A DNA stretch of 64,000 bases, from assembly GCF_022414535.1 (NCBI RefSeq), contig NZ_JADWYM010000019.1, positions 58,358-122,357 on the forward strand, read 5' to 3'. Below the pieces are notes generated by a model, which ran no database searches, was not told the origin of the DNA, and saw nothing but the letters and a program-made list of their open reading frames with translations. A program made the position numbers and the translations under genes. Position 1 is the first letter of the stretch; each line of letters opens with the position of its first letter. Shown here piece by piece: positions 26,485 to 37,268 of the stretch. This stretch comes from Streptomyces sp. MUM 2J (lineage in GTDB: Bacteria > Actinomycetota > Actinomycetes > Streptomycetales > Streptomycetaceae).

Positions 26485-26747
26485 TGCCGGCTCTCGCACC
26501 GATCCGGACCGAGATGCGGCTTGTCGTCGACTATGCCCCCGAACAAGCTGGTGGATTTGTCGATAAGGCCTGCTCACAGCCGGTATCGGTGATAACGATT
26601 CCGAGTCGGATCAGTTGTGTGACGAGATGACAGGGGGGAGGGGGCCGTTGCCTCCCTAGGATGCCGGGCAGAGCCGTCGAGGCTCCTGATTCTGCTGGTG
26701 GGACCGCGTACCCCCACGTCAACGGGTCCTGCTCGGAGGGGAATTCC

Positions 26748-28139
26748 GTGTTTTCTGCGTTCGGCCGCGTCGCCGCCACGGCGCTGGTGTCCGGGCTCGT
26801 CACCGCAGGGCTGCTGACCGCGGCCGGACCGGCAGCCGCCGGTGGGGCGGCGCAGCCCCGGGGCGGGGCGAGTGCCACCATCGGAGGCCTGAAGACCTAC
26901 GGCGCCGCCGTGATCCACGACGCCGGCGGTGACCAGCAGGTCCCGGCGGGCCTGTTCGAGATGTCCGTCGACGGCGGCGGCACCCTGCAGACGTACTGCG
27001 TTGACCTGCATACGCCGACGCAGCGTGACGCCAAGTACCACGAGACACCCTGGAGCGGGACCTCGCTGGCCGCCAACAAGGACGCCGGGCGGATCCGCTG
27101 GATCCTCCAGCACTCCTACCCGCAGGTGAACGACCTCGCGGCCCTCGCCGAGCGGGCAGGCATCGGCAGCGGCCTCACCGAGCAGGACGCCGCGGCCGGC
27201 ACCCAGGTCGCCATCTGGCGCTACTCCGACGGCGCCGACGGCGCCGACGTCGACGCCGTCGATCCGCAGGCCGAGAAACTCGCCGACTACCTGCAGAAGA
27301 GCGCGCGGAACCTTCCGGAACCGAAGGCGTCGCTCACCCTCGACCCGCCCGCGGTGTCCGGACACCCCGGCGACCTGCTCGGCCCGGTCACGGTGCACAC
27401 CGACGCGGCGATCGCGACGGTGGTGCCGCCCTCGGACGCCGCCATGAGCGGTGTGCGGATCGTCGGTCAGGACGGCAAGCCGATCACCATGGCGAAGGAG
27501 GGAAGCCACCTCTTCTTCCAGGTCCCCGAGGACGCCGACGACGGCTCCGCGGAGCTGACGGTGCAGGCCTCGACCACTGTCCCCGTCGGCCGCGCCTTCA
27601 CCGCCGAGGGCCGCAGCCAGACGCAGATCCTGGCCGGCTCCAGCGAGTCGACCGTCGCCGCGACGGCGACCGCCGGCTGGGCGCGACAGGGCGCGATACC
27701 GGCCCTGTCCGCAGCCCGGAACTGCACCGGGGGCGGGGTGGACATCACCGCGGCCAACGCCGGTGACGAGCCCTTCACCTTCGAACTGATGGGCGTGGAG
27801 CACACGACCCCCGCGGGAGCATCGCGCACGGTGACGATCCCGCTGCTGGAGGACCAGGCCTACGACTTCACCATCAGCGGACCCGGCGGTCTCGCGAAGC
27901 GGTTCACCGGCGTACTGGACTGCAAGACCCAGGGCGGCGGCTCCGACATCACCACCCAGACCCTGAGCGAGCCCAGTCCGGCCGTCGTGGGCGGCGGCGC
28001 ACCCCACACCGACCTCGCCGCGACCGGCGGCTCCGGTGCGACCCCGCTCATCGTCGGCACCGCCCTCGCCATGGTCGTCCTCGGCGGCGGATCCCTGCTG
28101 CTGACCCGCCGGAAGACCCCTCCGACGCACGGGGAGTGA
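26748..28139 (+). CDS. Thioester-domain (TQXA) cell-surface protein with LAxTG anchor
   Basis: 463 residues from GTG with a GGAGGGG ribosome site 7 bases away. A signal peptide (to about residue 28) is followed by a TQXA-type thioester domain: the cysteine in TYCVDLHTPT near residue 84 and the glutamine in GTQVAIWRYSDG near residue 155 can form an internal Cys-Gln thioester, used by Gram-positive surface proteins to bind targets covalently. Beta-rich, immunoglobulin-like repeats come next. The C-terminus has an LAATG sorting motif (LAxTG, class E sortase), a hydrophobic helix and RRK tail, so the protein should be linked to peptidoglycan. No sortase gene is nearby. Confidence 0.9.
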   Translation: MFSAFGRVAATALVSGLVTAGLLTAAGPAAAGGAAQPRGGASATIGGLKTYGAAVIHDAGGDQQVPAGLFEMSVDGGGTLQTYCVDLHTPTQRDAKYHETPWSGTSLAANKDAGRIRWILQHSYPQVNDLAALAERAGIGSGLTEQDAAAGTQVAIWRYSDGADGADVDAVDPQAEKLADYLQKSARNLPEPKASLTLDPPAVSGHPGDLLGPVTVHTDAAIATVVPPSDAAMSGVRIVGQDGKPITMAKEGSHLFFQVPEDADDGSAELTVQASTTVPVGRAFTAEGRSQTQILAGSSESTVAATATAGWARQGAIPALSAARNCTGGGVDITAANAGDEPFTFELMGVEHTTPAGASRTVTIPLLEDQAYDFTISGPGGLAKRFTGVLDCKTQGGGSDITTQTLSEPSPAVVGGGAPHTDLAATGGSGATPLIVGTALAMVVLGGGSLLLTRRKTPPTHGE

Positions 28140-28446
28140 AGCACGCCCTCCGCCGCGGTCCGCGCCACTCGACGCGGGACGACGGGGTCGTAGCCCGACG
28201 TCGGCCGGTGCGGCGGAGGCGGCACGGCTGATTCCCCGGGTCGTCCCCGGCGGGCGCCTCCGGGCTGCCCGATGCCCCCCCCGGGGCCGCGGCGGCGACC
28301 GGCAGTGACGGCTGGGTCGCTGCCGGCAGTGGCGAATCCCCTGGTCAGAGAGCCCCGGCGAGACGCGTTTCCGCCCAGGGGTGGCGGTACGGCAAGATGG
28401 GGTGTATCTGCCCACTGCCAGATTTCAAGCTGCCGGACGGTTTCTC
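28140..28446. other. Gap upstream of ettA
   Basis: 307 bases with no gene. A weak -10-like hexamer (CAAGAT at about 28393) lies about 50 bases upstream of the ettA start, in the only less GC-rich part. No riboswitch fold is evident. Confidence 0.35.
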
Positions 28447-30111
<1,665 letters not shown>

Positions 30112-30117
30112 TCGATC

Positions 30118-30555
30118 TTGCGGCACATCTACCGCTGCCCGCTGCGCTGGGCGGACATGGACGCGTACGGTCACGTCAACAACGTGGTCTTCCTCCGCTA
30201 CCTGGAAGAGGCCCGTATCGACTTCCTGTTCCGTCCGGACAAGGACTTCCAGCAGGGTTCGGTGGTGGCGCGCCACGAGATCGACTACAAGCGGCAGCTC
30301 GTCCACCGGCACGCTCCGGTGGACATCGAGCTGTGGGTCACCGAGATCAGGGCGGCGTCCTTCACCCTCACCTACGAGGTGAAGGACGGCGACGAGGTCT
30401 ACGTGCGGGCCTCGACGGTCATCGTGCCGTTCGACTTCGCCGCACAGCGACCCCGCCGGATCACCGCCGAGGAGCGCGCGTTCCTCCAGGAGTACACGGA
30501 CGGCGCGGACGACGGCAGCGGCGAGTCCCGTGAGGGCGAGGCCGTCGCCGCATGA
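30118..30555 (+). CDS. Acyl-CoA thioesterase, hotdog fold (4HBT)
   Basis: 145 residues. The start is a TTG six bases after the ettA stop; the family normally begins at this point (RHIYRCPLRWADMDAYGHVNN), so a later ATG would cut the active site. The motif DMDAYGHVNN holds the catalytic aspartate and the helix that binds CoA esters. The rest is a compact hotdog domain with a short acidic tail. It is probably a cytosolic thioesterase for acyl- or aroyl-CoA; the substrate is unknown. It overlaps the next gene by ATGA, so ettA, this gene and the next may be one unit. Confidence 0.85.
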   Translation: MRHIYRCPLRWADMDAYGHVNNVVFLRYLEEARIDFLFRPDKDFQQGSVVARHEIDYKRQLVHRHAPVDIELWVTEIRAASFTLTYEVKDGDEVYVRASTVIVPFDFAAQRPRRITAEERAFLQEYTDGADDGSGESREGEAVAA

Positions 30556-31241
30556 CGGTGCTCCATCTCGCCGACGAGACGGAGGCGGCGGACCTCGCCG
30601 CCTTCCTCTCCCGGCTGCTCCACTACGACCGTGGAGCGGCGGTACGCCTGCAGGCCGCCGGGACGGCGCTCGCCGTGTTCGGCCGGCCGCCCTCCTTCGA
30701 GGTGCTGGCGATCCGCACGGTACGGCTGGCGAAGCCGTACGAGAAGGGTCTCGACGTCACTCTGGACGTCACCGTGTCCGCGGGCGAGCTGCTGGACTCC
30801 GTCGACGAGACGGCGGCCACGGCGGCCGTCCCCGGCGCGGTCACCGGACCGCCGTGGACGGGAGTGCTCCCTCCGCGTGGCGGCTGGCGGCCCGAACCAG
30901 GCCTCCCCGGTCCCGCGGCGTTGCACGCCCTGGTCGGGGCGTCCGTCGCCGAGTTCCGCGCCCGCACCCGGGATCTGGCGTCCGAGCGGCGGACGCGGAC
31001 CGCGCTGGACGGCATCGGGCGGGACATCTGGTCCCGCCCGGTCGGGGAGACCCGGCTGCCGGTGCGGGCCGTCCACGCCGCGCAGTCGCTGGGTTTCCTG
31101 CGGCCCGCGCGGGAGCCCGGTGCCGGTGAGCCGGGGCTGTTCTCGTCGGGGCCGTGGCTGCGGCTGCGGACACCGTACGGGTCGATCGCCGTGCGGACGG
31201 GCGGACCCGGACTGGGGGCGCTCGGCATCAGCGTGCGCTGA
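30552..31241 (+). CDS. Conserved hypothetical protein coupled to the thioesterase gene
   Basis: 229 residues, ATG overlapping the previous stop. No signal peptide, membrane helix or known motif. The N-terminal half (LADETEAADLAAFLSRLLHYDRGAAVRLQ and RTVRLAKP) looks like a globular alpha/beta domain. The C-terminal half has RTRTALDGIGRDIWSRPVGET and a glycine-rich end. I believe it is an actinobacteria-specific family, without a function I can name. Translational coupling with a thioesterase is its only functional hint. Confidence 0.75.
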   Translation: MTVLHLADETEAADLAAFLSRLLHYDRGAAVRLQAAGTALAVFGRPPSFEVLAIRTVRLAKPYEKGLDVTLDVTVSAGELLDSVDETAATAAVPGAVTGPPWTGVLPPRGGWRPEPGLPGPAALHALVGASVAEFRARTRDLASERRTRTALDGIGRDIWSRPVGETRLPVRAVHAAQSLGFLRPAREPGAGEPGLFSSGPWLRLRTPYGSIAVRTGGPGLGALGISVR

Positions 31242-31311
31242 CGTCCCGGCTGTCGGCCGCGCGACCTCGGTTCCCCGGCGGGCCGGTGCTCACGCGACGG
31301 TCACGGGGCGG

Positions 31312-31725
31312 TCATCCGGGGGCGTTCACCATCGAGGCCGCCGCGTACGTCAGGTAGCGCCACAGCGTCTGCTCGTGCTCCTCGGACAGACCCAGCTCGT
31401 CCACGGCGACCCGCATGTGCCTCAGCCACGCGTCGTGCGCGGCCCGGTCGACGGTGAAGGGGGCGTGGCGCATGCGCAGCCGGGGGTGGCCGCGGTTCTC
31501 GCTGTAGGTGGTGGGGCCGCCCCAGTACTGGATGAGGAACAGGGTCAGCCGCTCCTCGGCCGGGCCCAGGTCCTCCTCCGGGTACATCGGCCGCAGGACC
31601 GGGTCCTCGGCGACGCCCTCGTAGAAACGGTGGACGAGCCGGCGGAAGGTCTCCTCCCCGCCGACCTGCTCGTAGAAGGTCTGCTCCTGAAGCGTGCCGC
31701 GCCGAATCTCATTCACGCCCCCCAT
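31312..31725 (-). CDS. Truncated haemoglobin, group II (GlbO-like)
   Basis: 137 residues if the ATG is used; an in-frame GTG three codons later is the other candidate. The 2-over-2 globin fold is recognisable: FYEQVGGEETFRRLVHRFYEGV, the distal region LFLIQYWGGPTTYSENRGHPRLRMRH with the proximal HAPF histidine, and the family tryptophan (YWGG). Group II proteins bind oxygen and are linked to oxidative or nitrosative stress and respiratory oxygen delivery. It is convergent with the preceding gene and divergent from the methyltransferase gene. Confidence 0.92.
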   Translation of the reverse strand: MGGVNEIRRGTLQEQTFYEQVGGEETFRRLVHRFYEGVAEDPVLRPMYPEEDLGPAEERLTLFLIQYWGGPTTYSENRGHPRLRMRHAPFTVDRAAHDAWLRHMRVAVDELGLSEEHEQTLWRYLTYAAASMVNAPG

Positions 31726-31834
31726 GCTCTCAGACGCGTGGACCGAGGACCTGAGACCTAGGGCCCGCAGGCCGCCGGGAGCCCGTCCGGCCGGGCCACT
31801 CGCCGCACGGCCCGGCGCGCAGCACAGTGGAGAG

Positions 31835-32854
31835 ATGGGCGCGGACGCTCCCGGTACGGAGCCGGACGACATCGCCGCCGCCGCGCGGGCGGCGCTGGTG
31901 CACGAGATCGAGGCGAGCGGGGCCCTCGCCGCCGATGCGGTGTGGAAGGAGGCGTTCGCCGCGGTCCCGCGGCACCTGTTCGTGCCGTACTACTACGTCG
32001 GCGTCCCCGGCGGATACGAACGCCGCTGGGGCGGGCATCCCGACCCGGCCGCCCGGGAGCGCTGGATCCGCGGCGCCTACGACGACGCCCCGCTGGCCAC
32101 CCGGCTGCGCGACGGCGAACTGCTGTCCTCCAGCAGCCAGCCGTCCCTGATGGCGGCGATGCTGGCCGAGCTGCGGGTCGAGGAGGGCGACCGGGTCCTG
32201 GAGATCGGCACCGGCACCGGCTACAACGCCGCGCTGCTGGCACACCGCCTCGGCGATGCCGCCGTCACCACCGTCGACATCGACCCGGAGATCACCGAGT
32301 CGGCCCGCCGGCACCTGGACGCCGCGGGCTTCCGCCCGTCGGTCGTCACCGGTGACGGGGCGCGGGGGGTGCCCGAGCGCGCCCCCTACGACCGCATCAT
32401 CGCCACCTGTGCCCTGGCGTCGATCCCGGGCGCATGGCTCGCCCAGTGCCGGCCCGGGGGCCGGATCCTGATGCCGTTCGCGACCGGGGTGGTCGTGCTG
32501 ACCGTGCGGCACGCCGGGGGAGCCGGCGGCCGGTTCCTGGCCACACCCGCCTTCTTCGTGCCGCTGCGCGGCGAGGGCGTGCCCCGGCGGGAGCCGCCAC
32601 GTCTGGCGGGACTGCCGAGCAGGGCGCGGGAGAGCGACCTGTTCCGTTTCCTGCTGGCACTGACCCGGGGCAGCGTCGACCCGGACGAGGCGCACGCCCT
32701 GTGGGAGCGCGAGGGCATGCCCCCACGCGACCGGTACGGCCTGACCGTCGCCGGCGGGCGCGCGTGGGCGTGGCTGGACGACCCGGAGGGACCGTACGTG
32801 TGGCCTCTGCCGGGTGTGCCGGTTCAGCCGGGGCTCAGCCGCGGCGGACGGTGA
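31835..32854 (+). CDS. PCMT-like SAM-dependent methyltransferase
   Basis: 339 residues from an ATG with GGAGAG just before it. The core resembles protein-L-isoaspartate O-methyltransferase: SSSSQPSLMAAML, motif I VLEIGTGTGYNAALLA, VTTVDIDPE and the acidic motif YDRIIATCAL. The family is split between repair enzymes and methyltransferases in RiPP or unknown pathways, including those paired with an ATP-grasp ligase. None of those partners is adjacent here, so the target stays open. The C-terminal 120 residues are extra relative to the minimal enzyme. The last 20 bases overlap the end of the convergent FHA gene. Confidence 0.82.
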   Translation: MGADAPGTEPDDIAAAARAALVHEIEASGALAADAVWKEAFAAVPRHLFVPYYYVGVPGGYERRWGGHPDPAARERWIRGAYDDAPLATRLRDGELLSSSSQPSLMAAMLAELRVEEGDRVLEIGTGTGYNAALLAHRLGDAAVTTVDIDPEITESARRHLDAAGFRPSVVTGDGARGVPERAPYDRIIATCALASIPGAWLAQCRPGGRILMPFATGVVVLTVRHAGGAGGRFLATPAFFVPLRGEGVPRREPPRLAGLPSRARESDLFRFLLALTRGSVDPDEAHALWEREGMPPRDRYGLTVAGGRAWAWLDDPEGPYVWPLPGVPVQPGLSRGGR

Positions 32855-34394
32855 TCGTCGTCCAGGCGCCGACGTGTACCTGGTCGCCGTCCTGGAGCGG
32901 TACCGGAACGAAGGGCTGAATGGGCTCCTCGCCGCCGTTGACCGTCGTGCCGTTCGTGGAGTTCTGGTCGACGACCGCCCAGTTGCCGTCCGGCTGCTGT
33001 ACCAGCACCGCGTGCTGGTGCGAGACCCCCGGGTCCTCCGGCGGCACCGACAGGTCGATGTCGGGCGTCTCGCCGGTGGAGTGCCGCCGGCGGCCGATGG
33101 TGACCTGGTTGCCGGTGAGGGCGCGCTGCTGCTCCGGTGAGTACGCGGGCAGGTTCAACCCCGCGGCCTCGGGGCCGGAACGCTGCATCATCGCCATGAA
33201 GTACTCGCGGTCCGGGCCGACGGTCGCCGTCCACGTCGCCGGTTGCGGCGGCTGTCCCTGCTGCGGGAACGCCGGACCGGGCGCGGGCGGAGCCTGGGTG
33301 GCCCCGGGCTGCGGATAGCCGTAACCGCCGGGTCCGCCGGAGGTGTGCGACGGCGGGCTGATCACCCAGTCGTCCTCACCGCCGCCGAAGGCCGGTCCGG
33401 ACGGGCCCGGGCGCCCGGACTCCCGGGGGAAGCCGGACGGGGACGGGGGAGCGGACGGTCCGTTCATGCCGCCGGGACCGGAGGGTCCCGGCGGCATGAA
33501 CGCCTGAGGCGCGCCCGAGGTCGCCTGCGGACCGGCGGGCGGCGTCGGCCCCGGGGGCGGTGGAACCGGCCGCGAGGGGTCGGCACCGAAGGACGGGGGC
33601 CCGGAGGGGCCGCCCTGCCCGCCGGGACCCGGGTGACCGCCCTGGCCTGCGTGGCCGCCCTGGCCCGGGTGACTGCCCTGACCCGGGTGGCCACCCGGGC
33701 TGCCGAAGCCGCCGGGGCCCGCAGCGGCGCCCTGGGTGCCCTGGGCGCCCGGACGGCCGGACCCACCGAAGGCGGGCGGGCCGGAGGGGCCGTTCGGGCC
33801 GCCGGGACCGCCCGCACCCGGGAACGCACCGGGACCGCCTGGGCCGCCGGGGCCACCCGCAGTCGCCTGGCCGCCCCCGCCGCCGGGACCCGCCTGGCCG
33901 CCCGGGCCCGGCGTGCCGGCCCGTCCCGACGGCTCGGCGCCGAACGGGCTGGGCGGGATCGGCTCGGCAGGGCGGTTGACCTGTGAGGGACGGGAGCTCT
34001 GGTAGTCGAAGGCGTCACCGGCGCCGTAGGACGGGCCGTGCCCCTGCGGACCGGCCCCCTGCGGGAACCGCGGATCGGGCGCGGGCGCCGACGGGCGCGG
34101 GGCGGCCGGGGTGTAGGAGGTCGCCGTGTTGGTCAGGAAGTTCCACCGGCACTCCTCGCAGAAGGGCGCACCGCCCTCGCGGGGCGTGCGGCACTGCGGG
34201 CAGAGCTCGGGCTCGTGCTGCGAAGCGGCGGACGGCCGGCCACCGGCACCGGGGGCCGGCGGCGGGAAGCCGTAGCCACCGCCGGCCGTGGGCGGCGGCG
34301 GGGGCGGCGGAGGCACGGCACCGGCCATGCGGTGACCGCAGACCTCGCACCAGTCGTCGGAACCCGACTGGTGTCCGTTCGGGCAGGTCGGCAT
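32835..34394 (-). CDS. Zinc-ribbon, Pro/Gly-rich protein with C-terminal FHA domain
   Basis: 519 residues. Two zinc ribbons open the protein (CPNGH to CEVCG, residues 4-20; CPQC to CEEC, about 65-80). A disordered Pro/Gly-rich stretch of about 300 residues full of PGGPG-type repeats follows. An FHA domain fills the last 90 residues (VTIGRRRHSTG, a GVSHQHA in place of the usual SRxH, and NSTNGTTVN). FHA domains bind phosphothreonine, so the protein is a plausible target or adaptor for the kinase encoded four genes upstream. It is the last gene of the glnX-to-FHA run. Confidence 0.88.
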   Translation of the reverse strand: MPTCPNGHQSGSDDWCEVCGHRMAGAVPPPPPPPPTAGGGYGFPPPAPGAGGRPSAASQHEPELCPQCRTPREGGAPFCEECRWNFLTNTATSYTPAAPRPSAPAPDPRFPQGAGPQGHGPSYGAGDAFDYQSSRPSQVNRPAEPIPPSPFGAEPSGRAGTPGPGGQAGPGGGGGQATAGGPGGPGGPGAFPGAGGPGGPNGPSGPPAFGGSGRPGAQGTQGAAAGPGGFGSPGGHPGQGSHPGQGGHAGQGGHPGPGGQGGPSGPPSFGADPSRPVPPPPGPTPPAGPQATSGAPQAFMPPGPSGPGGMNGPSAPPSPSGFPRESGRPGPSGPAFGGGEDDWVISPPSHTSGGPGGYGYPQPGATQAPPAPGPAFPQQGQPPQPATWTATVGPDREYFMAMMQRSGPEAAGLNLPAYSPEQQRALTGNQVTIGRRRHSTGETPDIDLSVPPEDPGVSHQHAVLVQQPDGNWAVVDQNSTNGTTVNGGEEPIQPFVPVPLQDGDQVHVGAWTTITVRRG

Positions 34395-34425
34395 GTCGGC
34401 GCGTCCTTCCTCGTTCCTTCTCAGA

Positions 34426-35772
34426 TCACTTCTTTACACGAACTGTCTTTGTGGACCGGGTCTCAAGGGTCATCTCGTCGGCCTCGGCGACCTTCGTCTT
34501 CAGTCGCACAGTACCTGTCGCTGCGTCGACCACGTCCACCACCTTCGCAAGCAGTTTCGCAGTATCGGCGTTCCCCGAGGCACCCGCGAGCTGGACCGCC
34601 CGGCCCAGTTTGGCCGTCGCCCCGTCGATATCGCCCGCTTTGCGAAGGTCGAGGCCCTGCTGGATGGCCCGGGCCAGCTCGGCCTGGCCGGTGTAGTGGG
34701 CGACCTGGGGGTTGATCGACGTCGATGCGGCCACGTCGTCGGTCCACACGGCCCGCACCAGGCCCTGGGCTCCCAAGTTCTGTACGGTGCCGTCGGGTTG
34801 GGGGACGACCAGCGAGACCCTGGCGGCGAGCATCTCCTGGCCGAGATCGGCCGGGGGGACCTGGACGCAGACGTGGTAGTCGCGGGATTCATCCCCCCAG
34901 GAGCCGGTGGGGTAGTCCCCGGCGCGCGGCCCCGCCTCGGTGCGCCGCTCGGTCAAGTCCTCGACGGAGGGCGCGACTTGCTTGACGAAGCGCACCACCG
35001 CGCCGACCGGCGTCCACAGCCGCAGGGCGACGTCCGCGACCTCCTTGCCCATCGCCGTCTCCATCATCTGCGTGAAATCCGCGGTGAGAGCGGCCGGGTC
35101 GGCGACGATGTCGGCGGTGCCGAGGAGCGCGGAGGCGATCCCTGTGACTTCTTTCACTTCCCAGTCCGTGCCCACGCCCCGCGCATCGCAGGTGAAGCGC
35201 CCGGCGCAGGCGTCGAGGGCGGCCTTCAGGTCCTGCGGCGACTCGTGCTCGTTGCGGCCGTCGGTGAGCAGGATGCCGTGCCGGATGGCGACGTCCGCCG
35301 ACGACAGCAGGCGGTCGGCGAGCCGCAGCCAGGTCCCGATCGCCGTGCCGCCCCCCGCGCCGAGCCGGCGCAGTGCCTGTTTGGCCTGTCCGCGGGTGGT
35401 TGCGTCGGCGACGGCGAGGTGTCCGTCCCCGGGATAGACCTCCCTGGCCACGTGCGTGCCGCCGATCACCGCGAAGTGCACGCCGTCGCGCAGCGTGCCG
35501 ATCGCTGCGGCCGTGGCGTCACGGGCGTTGCGCATCTTGTCCGGCGGGTAGTCCATCGACCCGGAGCAGTCGACCATGATCGCCACCGCCGCGGACGGGC
35601 CCTGCCCGGTGGAGTAGAGGTGGGGTGCCGTGACCGCGCTGCCGATCGTGCCGCCGCCGGTCGCCGTCACGGTGACGACGGCGTCGACCTGGTGGCCGCC
35701 CTCCGGCAGGTACTCGTTCTGGTACACGTCGACCGAGAACTGTGGCACGTCGGGCTTCGAGAAGTTGGCCAT
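34426..35772 (-). CDS. von Willebrand factor A (vWA) domain protein
   Basis: 448 residues from an ATG with AAGGGGGAT upstream. A vWA domain begins near residue 60 with an intact metal-ion-dependent adhesion site: D68-x-S70-x-S72 (MVDCSGSMD), a threonine in GGGTAIGTW, and the aspartate in LTDGRNEH. The C-terminal part is beta-rich with a final helical tail. There is no signal peptide, so it acts in the cytosol. Proteins of this kind serve as assembly platforms, and bacterial kinase/phosphatase loci often carry one. It lies between the PP2C and FHA genes. Confidence 0.88.
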   Translation of the reverse strand: MANFSKPDVPQFSVDVYQNEYLPEGGHQVDAVVTVTATGGGTIGSAVTAPHLYSTGQGPSAAVAIMVDCSGSMDYPPDKMRNARDATAAAIGTLRDGVHFAVIGGTHVAREVYPGDGHLAVADATTRGQAKQALRRLGAGGGTAIGTWLRLADRLLSSADVAIRHGILLTDGRNEHESPQDLKAALDACAGRFTCDARGVGTDWEVKEVTGIASALLGTADIVADPAALTADFTQMMETAMGKEVADVALRLWTPVGAVVRFVKQVAPSVEDLTERRTEAGPRAGDYPTGSWGDESRDYHVCVQVPPADLGQEMLAARVSLVVPQPDGTVQNLGAQGLVRAVWTDDVAASTSINPQVAHYTGQAELARAIQQGLDLRKAGDIDGATAKLGRAVQLAGASGNADTAKLLAKVVDVVDAATGTVRLKTKVAEADEMTLETRSTKTVRVKK

Positions 35773-35906
35773 GCCTGATCGATCCCCCTTGAGCGCCCCA
35801 CCCCCGTGAGGCGACGACTTGTTGCGGACCGGTCCCCTCCGGTCCGCGTGAGGCTGTCCCGTGACGGAGGTGTCCTCGCGGTGAGAGGCCTCCCCGTCGC
35901 CGGGCC

Positions 35907-37265
35907 TCAGGCCGATCCTGCCCCCTGCGTGGGCGCGGGGAACGGCACGACGGCCACTGTTACGTTGTCGTGGCCCCCGCCGTCCAGGGCGTGCCCGACC
36001 AGGACCTGCGCGCTGTGCAGGGGGCGCACGCCCGCGTCGGGGGGGAGCACGGCGGCCATCTGGTCGGCCGTCTCCGCGTAGTTCCACAGCCCGTCCGTGC
36101 ACACCAGCACCACCCCGGGCCGGTCCGGCTTGAACGAGGCGGTGTGCGGCTCCAGTTCGTAGGCGTCCGCGCCGAGCCAGCCGGTGATCGCGTGGGCGCG
36201 CTCGTCGGCGTACGCCTGGGCTTCGCTCATCAGGCCCGCGGCGACCATCTGCGCCGCCCAGGAGTCGTCCTCGGTGAGCCGGGCTGCGAGGGCGCCGGGG
36301 TCGGCGGGCACCCAGTAGGCGCGGCTGTCGCCGACCCAGCCCACGACGAGCAGCCCGGAGGCCACCACCGCGCCGACGATCGTGCAGGCGGGCGCGTTCA
36401 GGTGCGGAGCGTGCTCACGGGCCGTGGCGGGCTCCTCCGCCAGGGAGTCGACGGCGCGGGAGGCGGCGACGATCGCGTCGTGCATCGCCTGCTGGGGGTG
36501 GGTGCCCTGCTCCAGCCCGGCCAGCAGCGACTCGCTCGCGGTCCGGGCCGCCGCCAGTGAGGCGTCGTCGGGGCGGGTCGCGGAGGACACACCGTCGCAG
36601 ACGATCGCCAGGGACACCGGGGTGCCGTCGGGCAGCGCGGTGTGGCCGACGGCGAAGGCGTCCTCGTTGCGGTGGTGGCGCAGGCCGCGGTCGCTGACGG
36701 CGGCGACCGGGCCCGACTCCTGCTCCATGTGGTCGCGTTCGCGCGGCTGGGCGTGCCCGCAGTTCTCGCAGTACCCGTCGGTGTCCACCCGGCCGGCCCG
36801 GCAGGCCACGCACACCTTCGGCTCCGCCACGGACCCGCCGTCGGCCGCCTCCGCGGCCATCCGCGGATCGGGCGCCTGGAGCGGGTACTCCTCCGGCTCC
36901 GGCGACCGGTCGAAGCGCACGCCGGGGCCCGACGCGCCGGGCCGGCCCGCCCCGGCCACCGGGACCGCCGGCGGCTGCGCCGGCAGGTCGCCCCCGCCCG
37001 AGTCGGTGCCCCGCAGGTCCGTCGGCAGGTGGACGGCCGGCGGAGTGTCGGCGCTGCCCGGCTGGGCGGCGTGCGGCCAGGCGGCCGAACCGGCGGGCTG
37101 CTGCTGCGCCGAGCCGTTCATGGCGATCGTCGGATGGTCGGGCGGCGGCGCGGACACGGCGGACAGGTCGTATCCGCACGCACCGCAGAAACGGTCACCC
37201 GATTCGAGCGGTTCCGCACAGCTCGGGCACTGCGGCACGGTGGCCTGCTGGGGCATCTGCGACAT
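35907..37265 (-). CDS. PP2C-family serine/threonine phosphatase with zinc ribbons
   Basis: 452 residues; ATG chosen 3 bases after the kinase stop. An N-terminal zinc ribbon (CPSC to CGAC) and a second ribbon (CVAC to CENCG, about 150-170) flank a Pro-rich linker. The PP2C catalytic domain follows with the metal-binding motifs DRGLRHHRNEDAF, VCDGVSSA, WVGDSRAY, DGLWNY and GGHDNVTV. All the aspartates needed for two-metal catalysis are visible. It is placed to reverse phosphorylation by the PknG-like kinase encoded upstream. Confidence 0.92.
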   Translation of the reverse strand: MSQMPQQATVPQCPSCAEPLESGDRFCGACGYDLSAVSAPPPDHPTIAMNGSAQQQPAGSAAWPHAAQPGSADTPPAVHLPTDLRGTDSGGGDLPAQPPAVPVAGAGRPGASGPGVRFDRSPEPEEYPLQAPDPRMAAEAADGGSVAEPKVCVACRAGRVDTDGYCENCGHAQPRERDHMEQESGPVAAVSDRGLRHHRNEDAFAVGHTALPDGTPVSLAIVCDGVSSATRPDDASLAAARTASESLLAGLEQGTHPQQAMHDAIVAASRAVDSLAEEPATAREHAPHLNAPACTIVGAVVASGLLVVGWVGDSRAYWVPADPGALAARLTEDDSWAAQMVAAGLMSEAQAYADERAHAITGWLGADAYELEPHTASFKPDRPGVVLVCTDGLWNYAETADQMAAVLPPDAGVRPLHSAQVLVGHALDGGGHDNVTVAVVPFPAPTQGAGSA

Positions 37266-37268
37266 CAA

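Noticed and set aside
22741..26577. A 1278-codon open frame on the minus strand across dynA-dynB-ssbB
   Set aside because: It lies opposite well-supported genes, is arginine/proline/glycine-rich without any domain, and follows from high GC wobble-position bias.
31835..32854. Methyltransferase as part of an ATP-grasp RiPP (graspetide) system
   Set aside because: Neither a precursor peptide nor an ATP-grasp ligase lies next to it; the only ATP-grasp gene in the window is 16 kb away in the siderophore operon.
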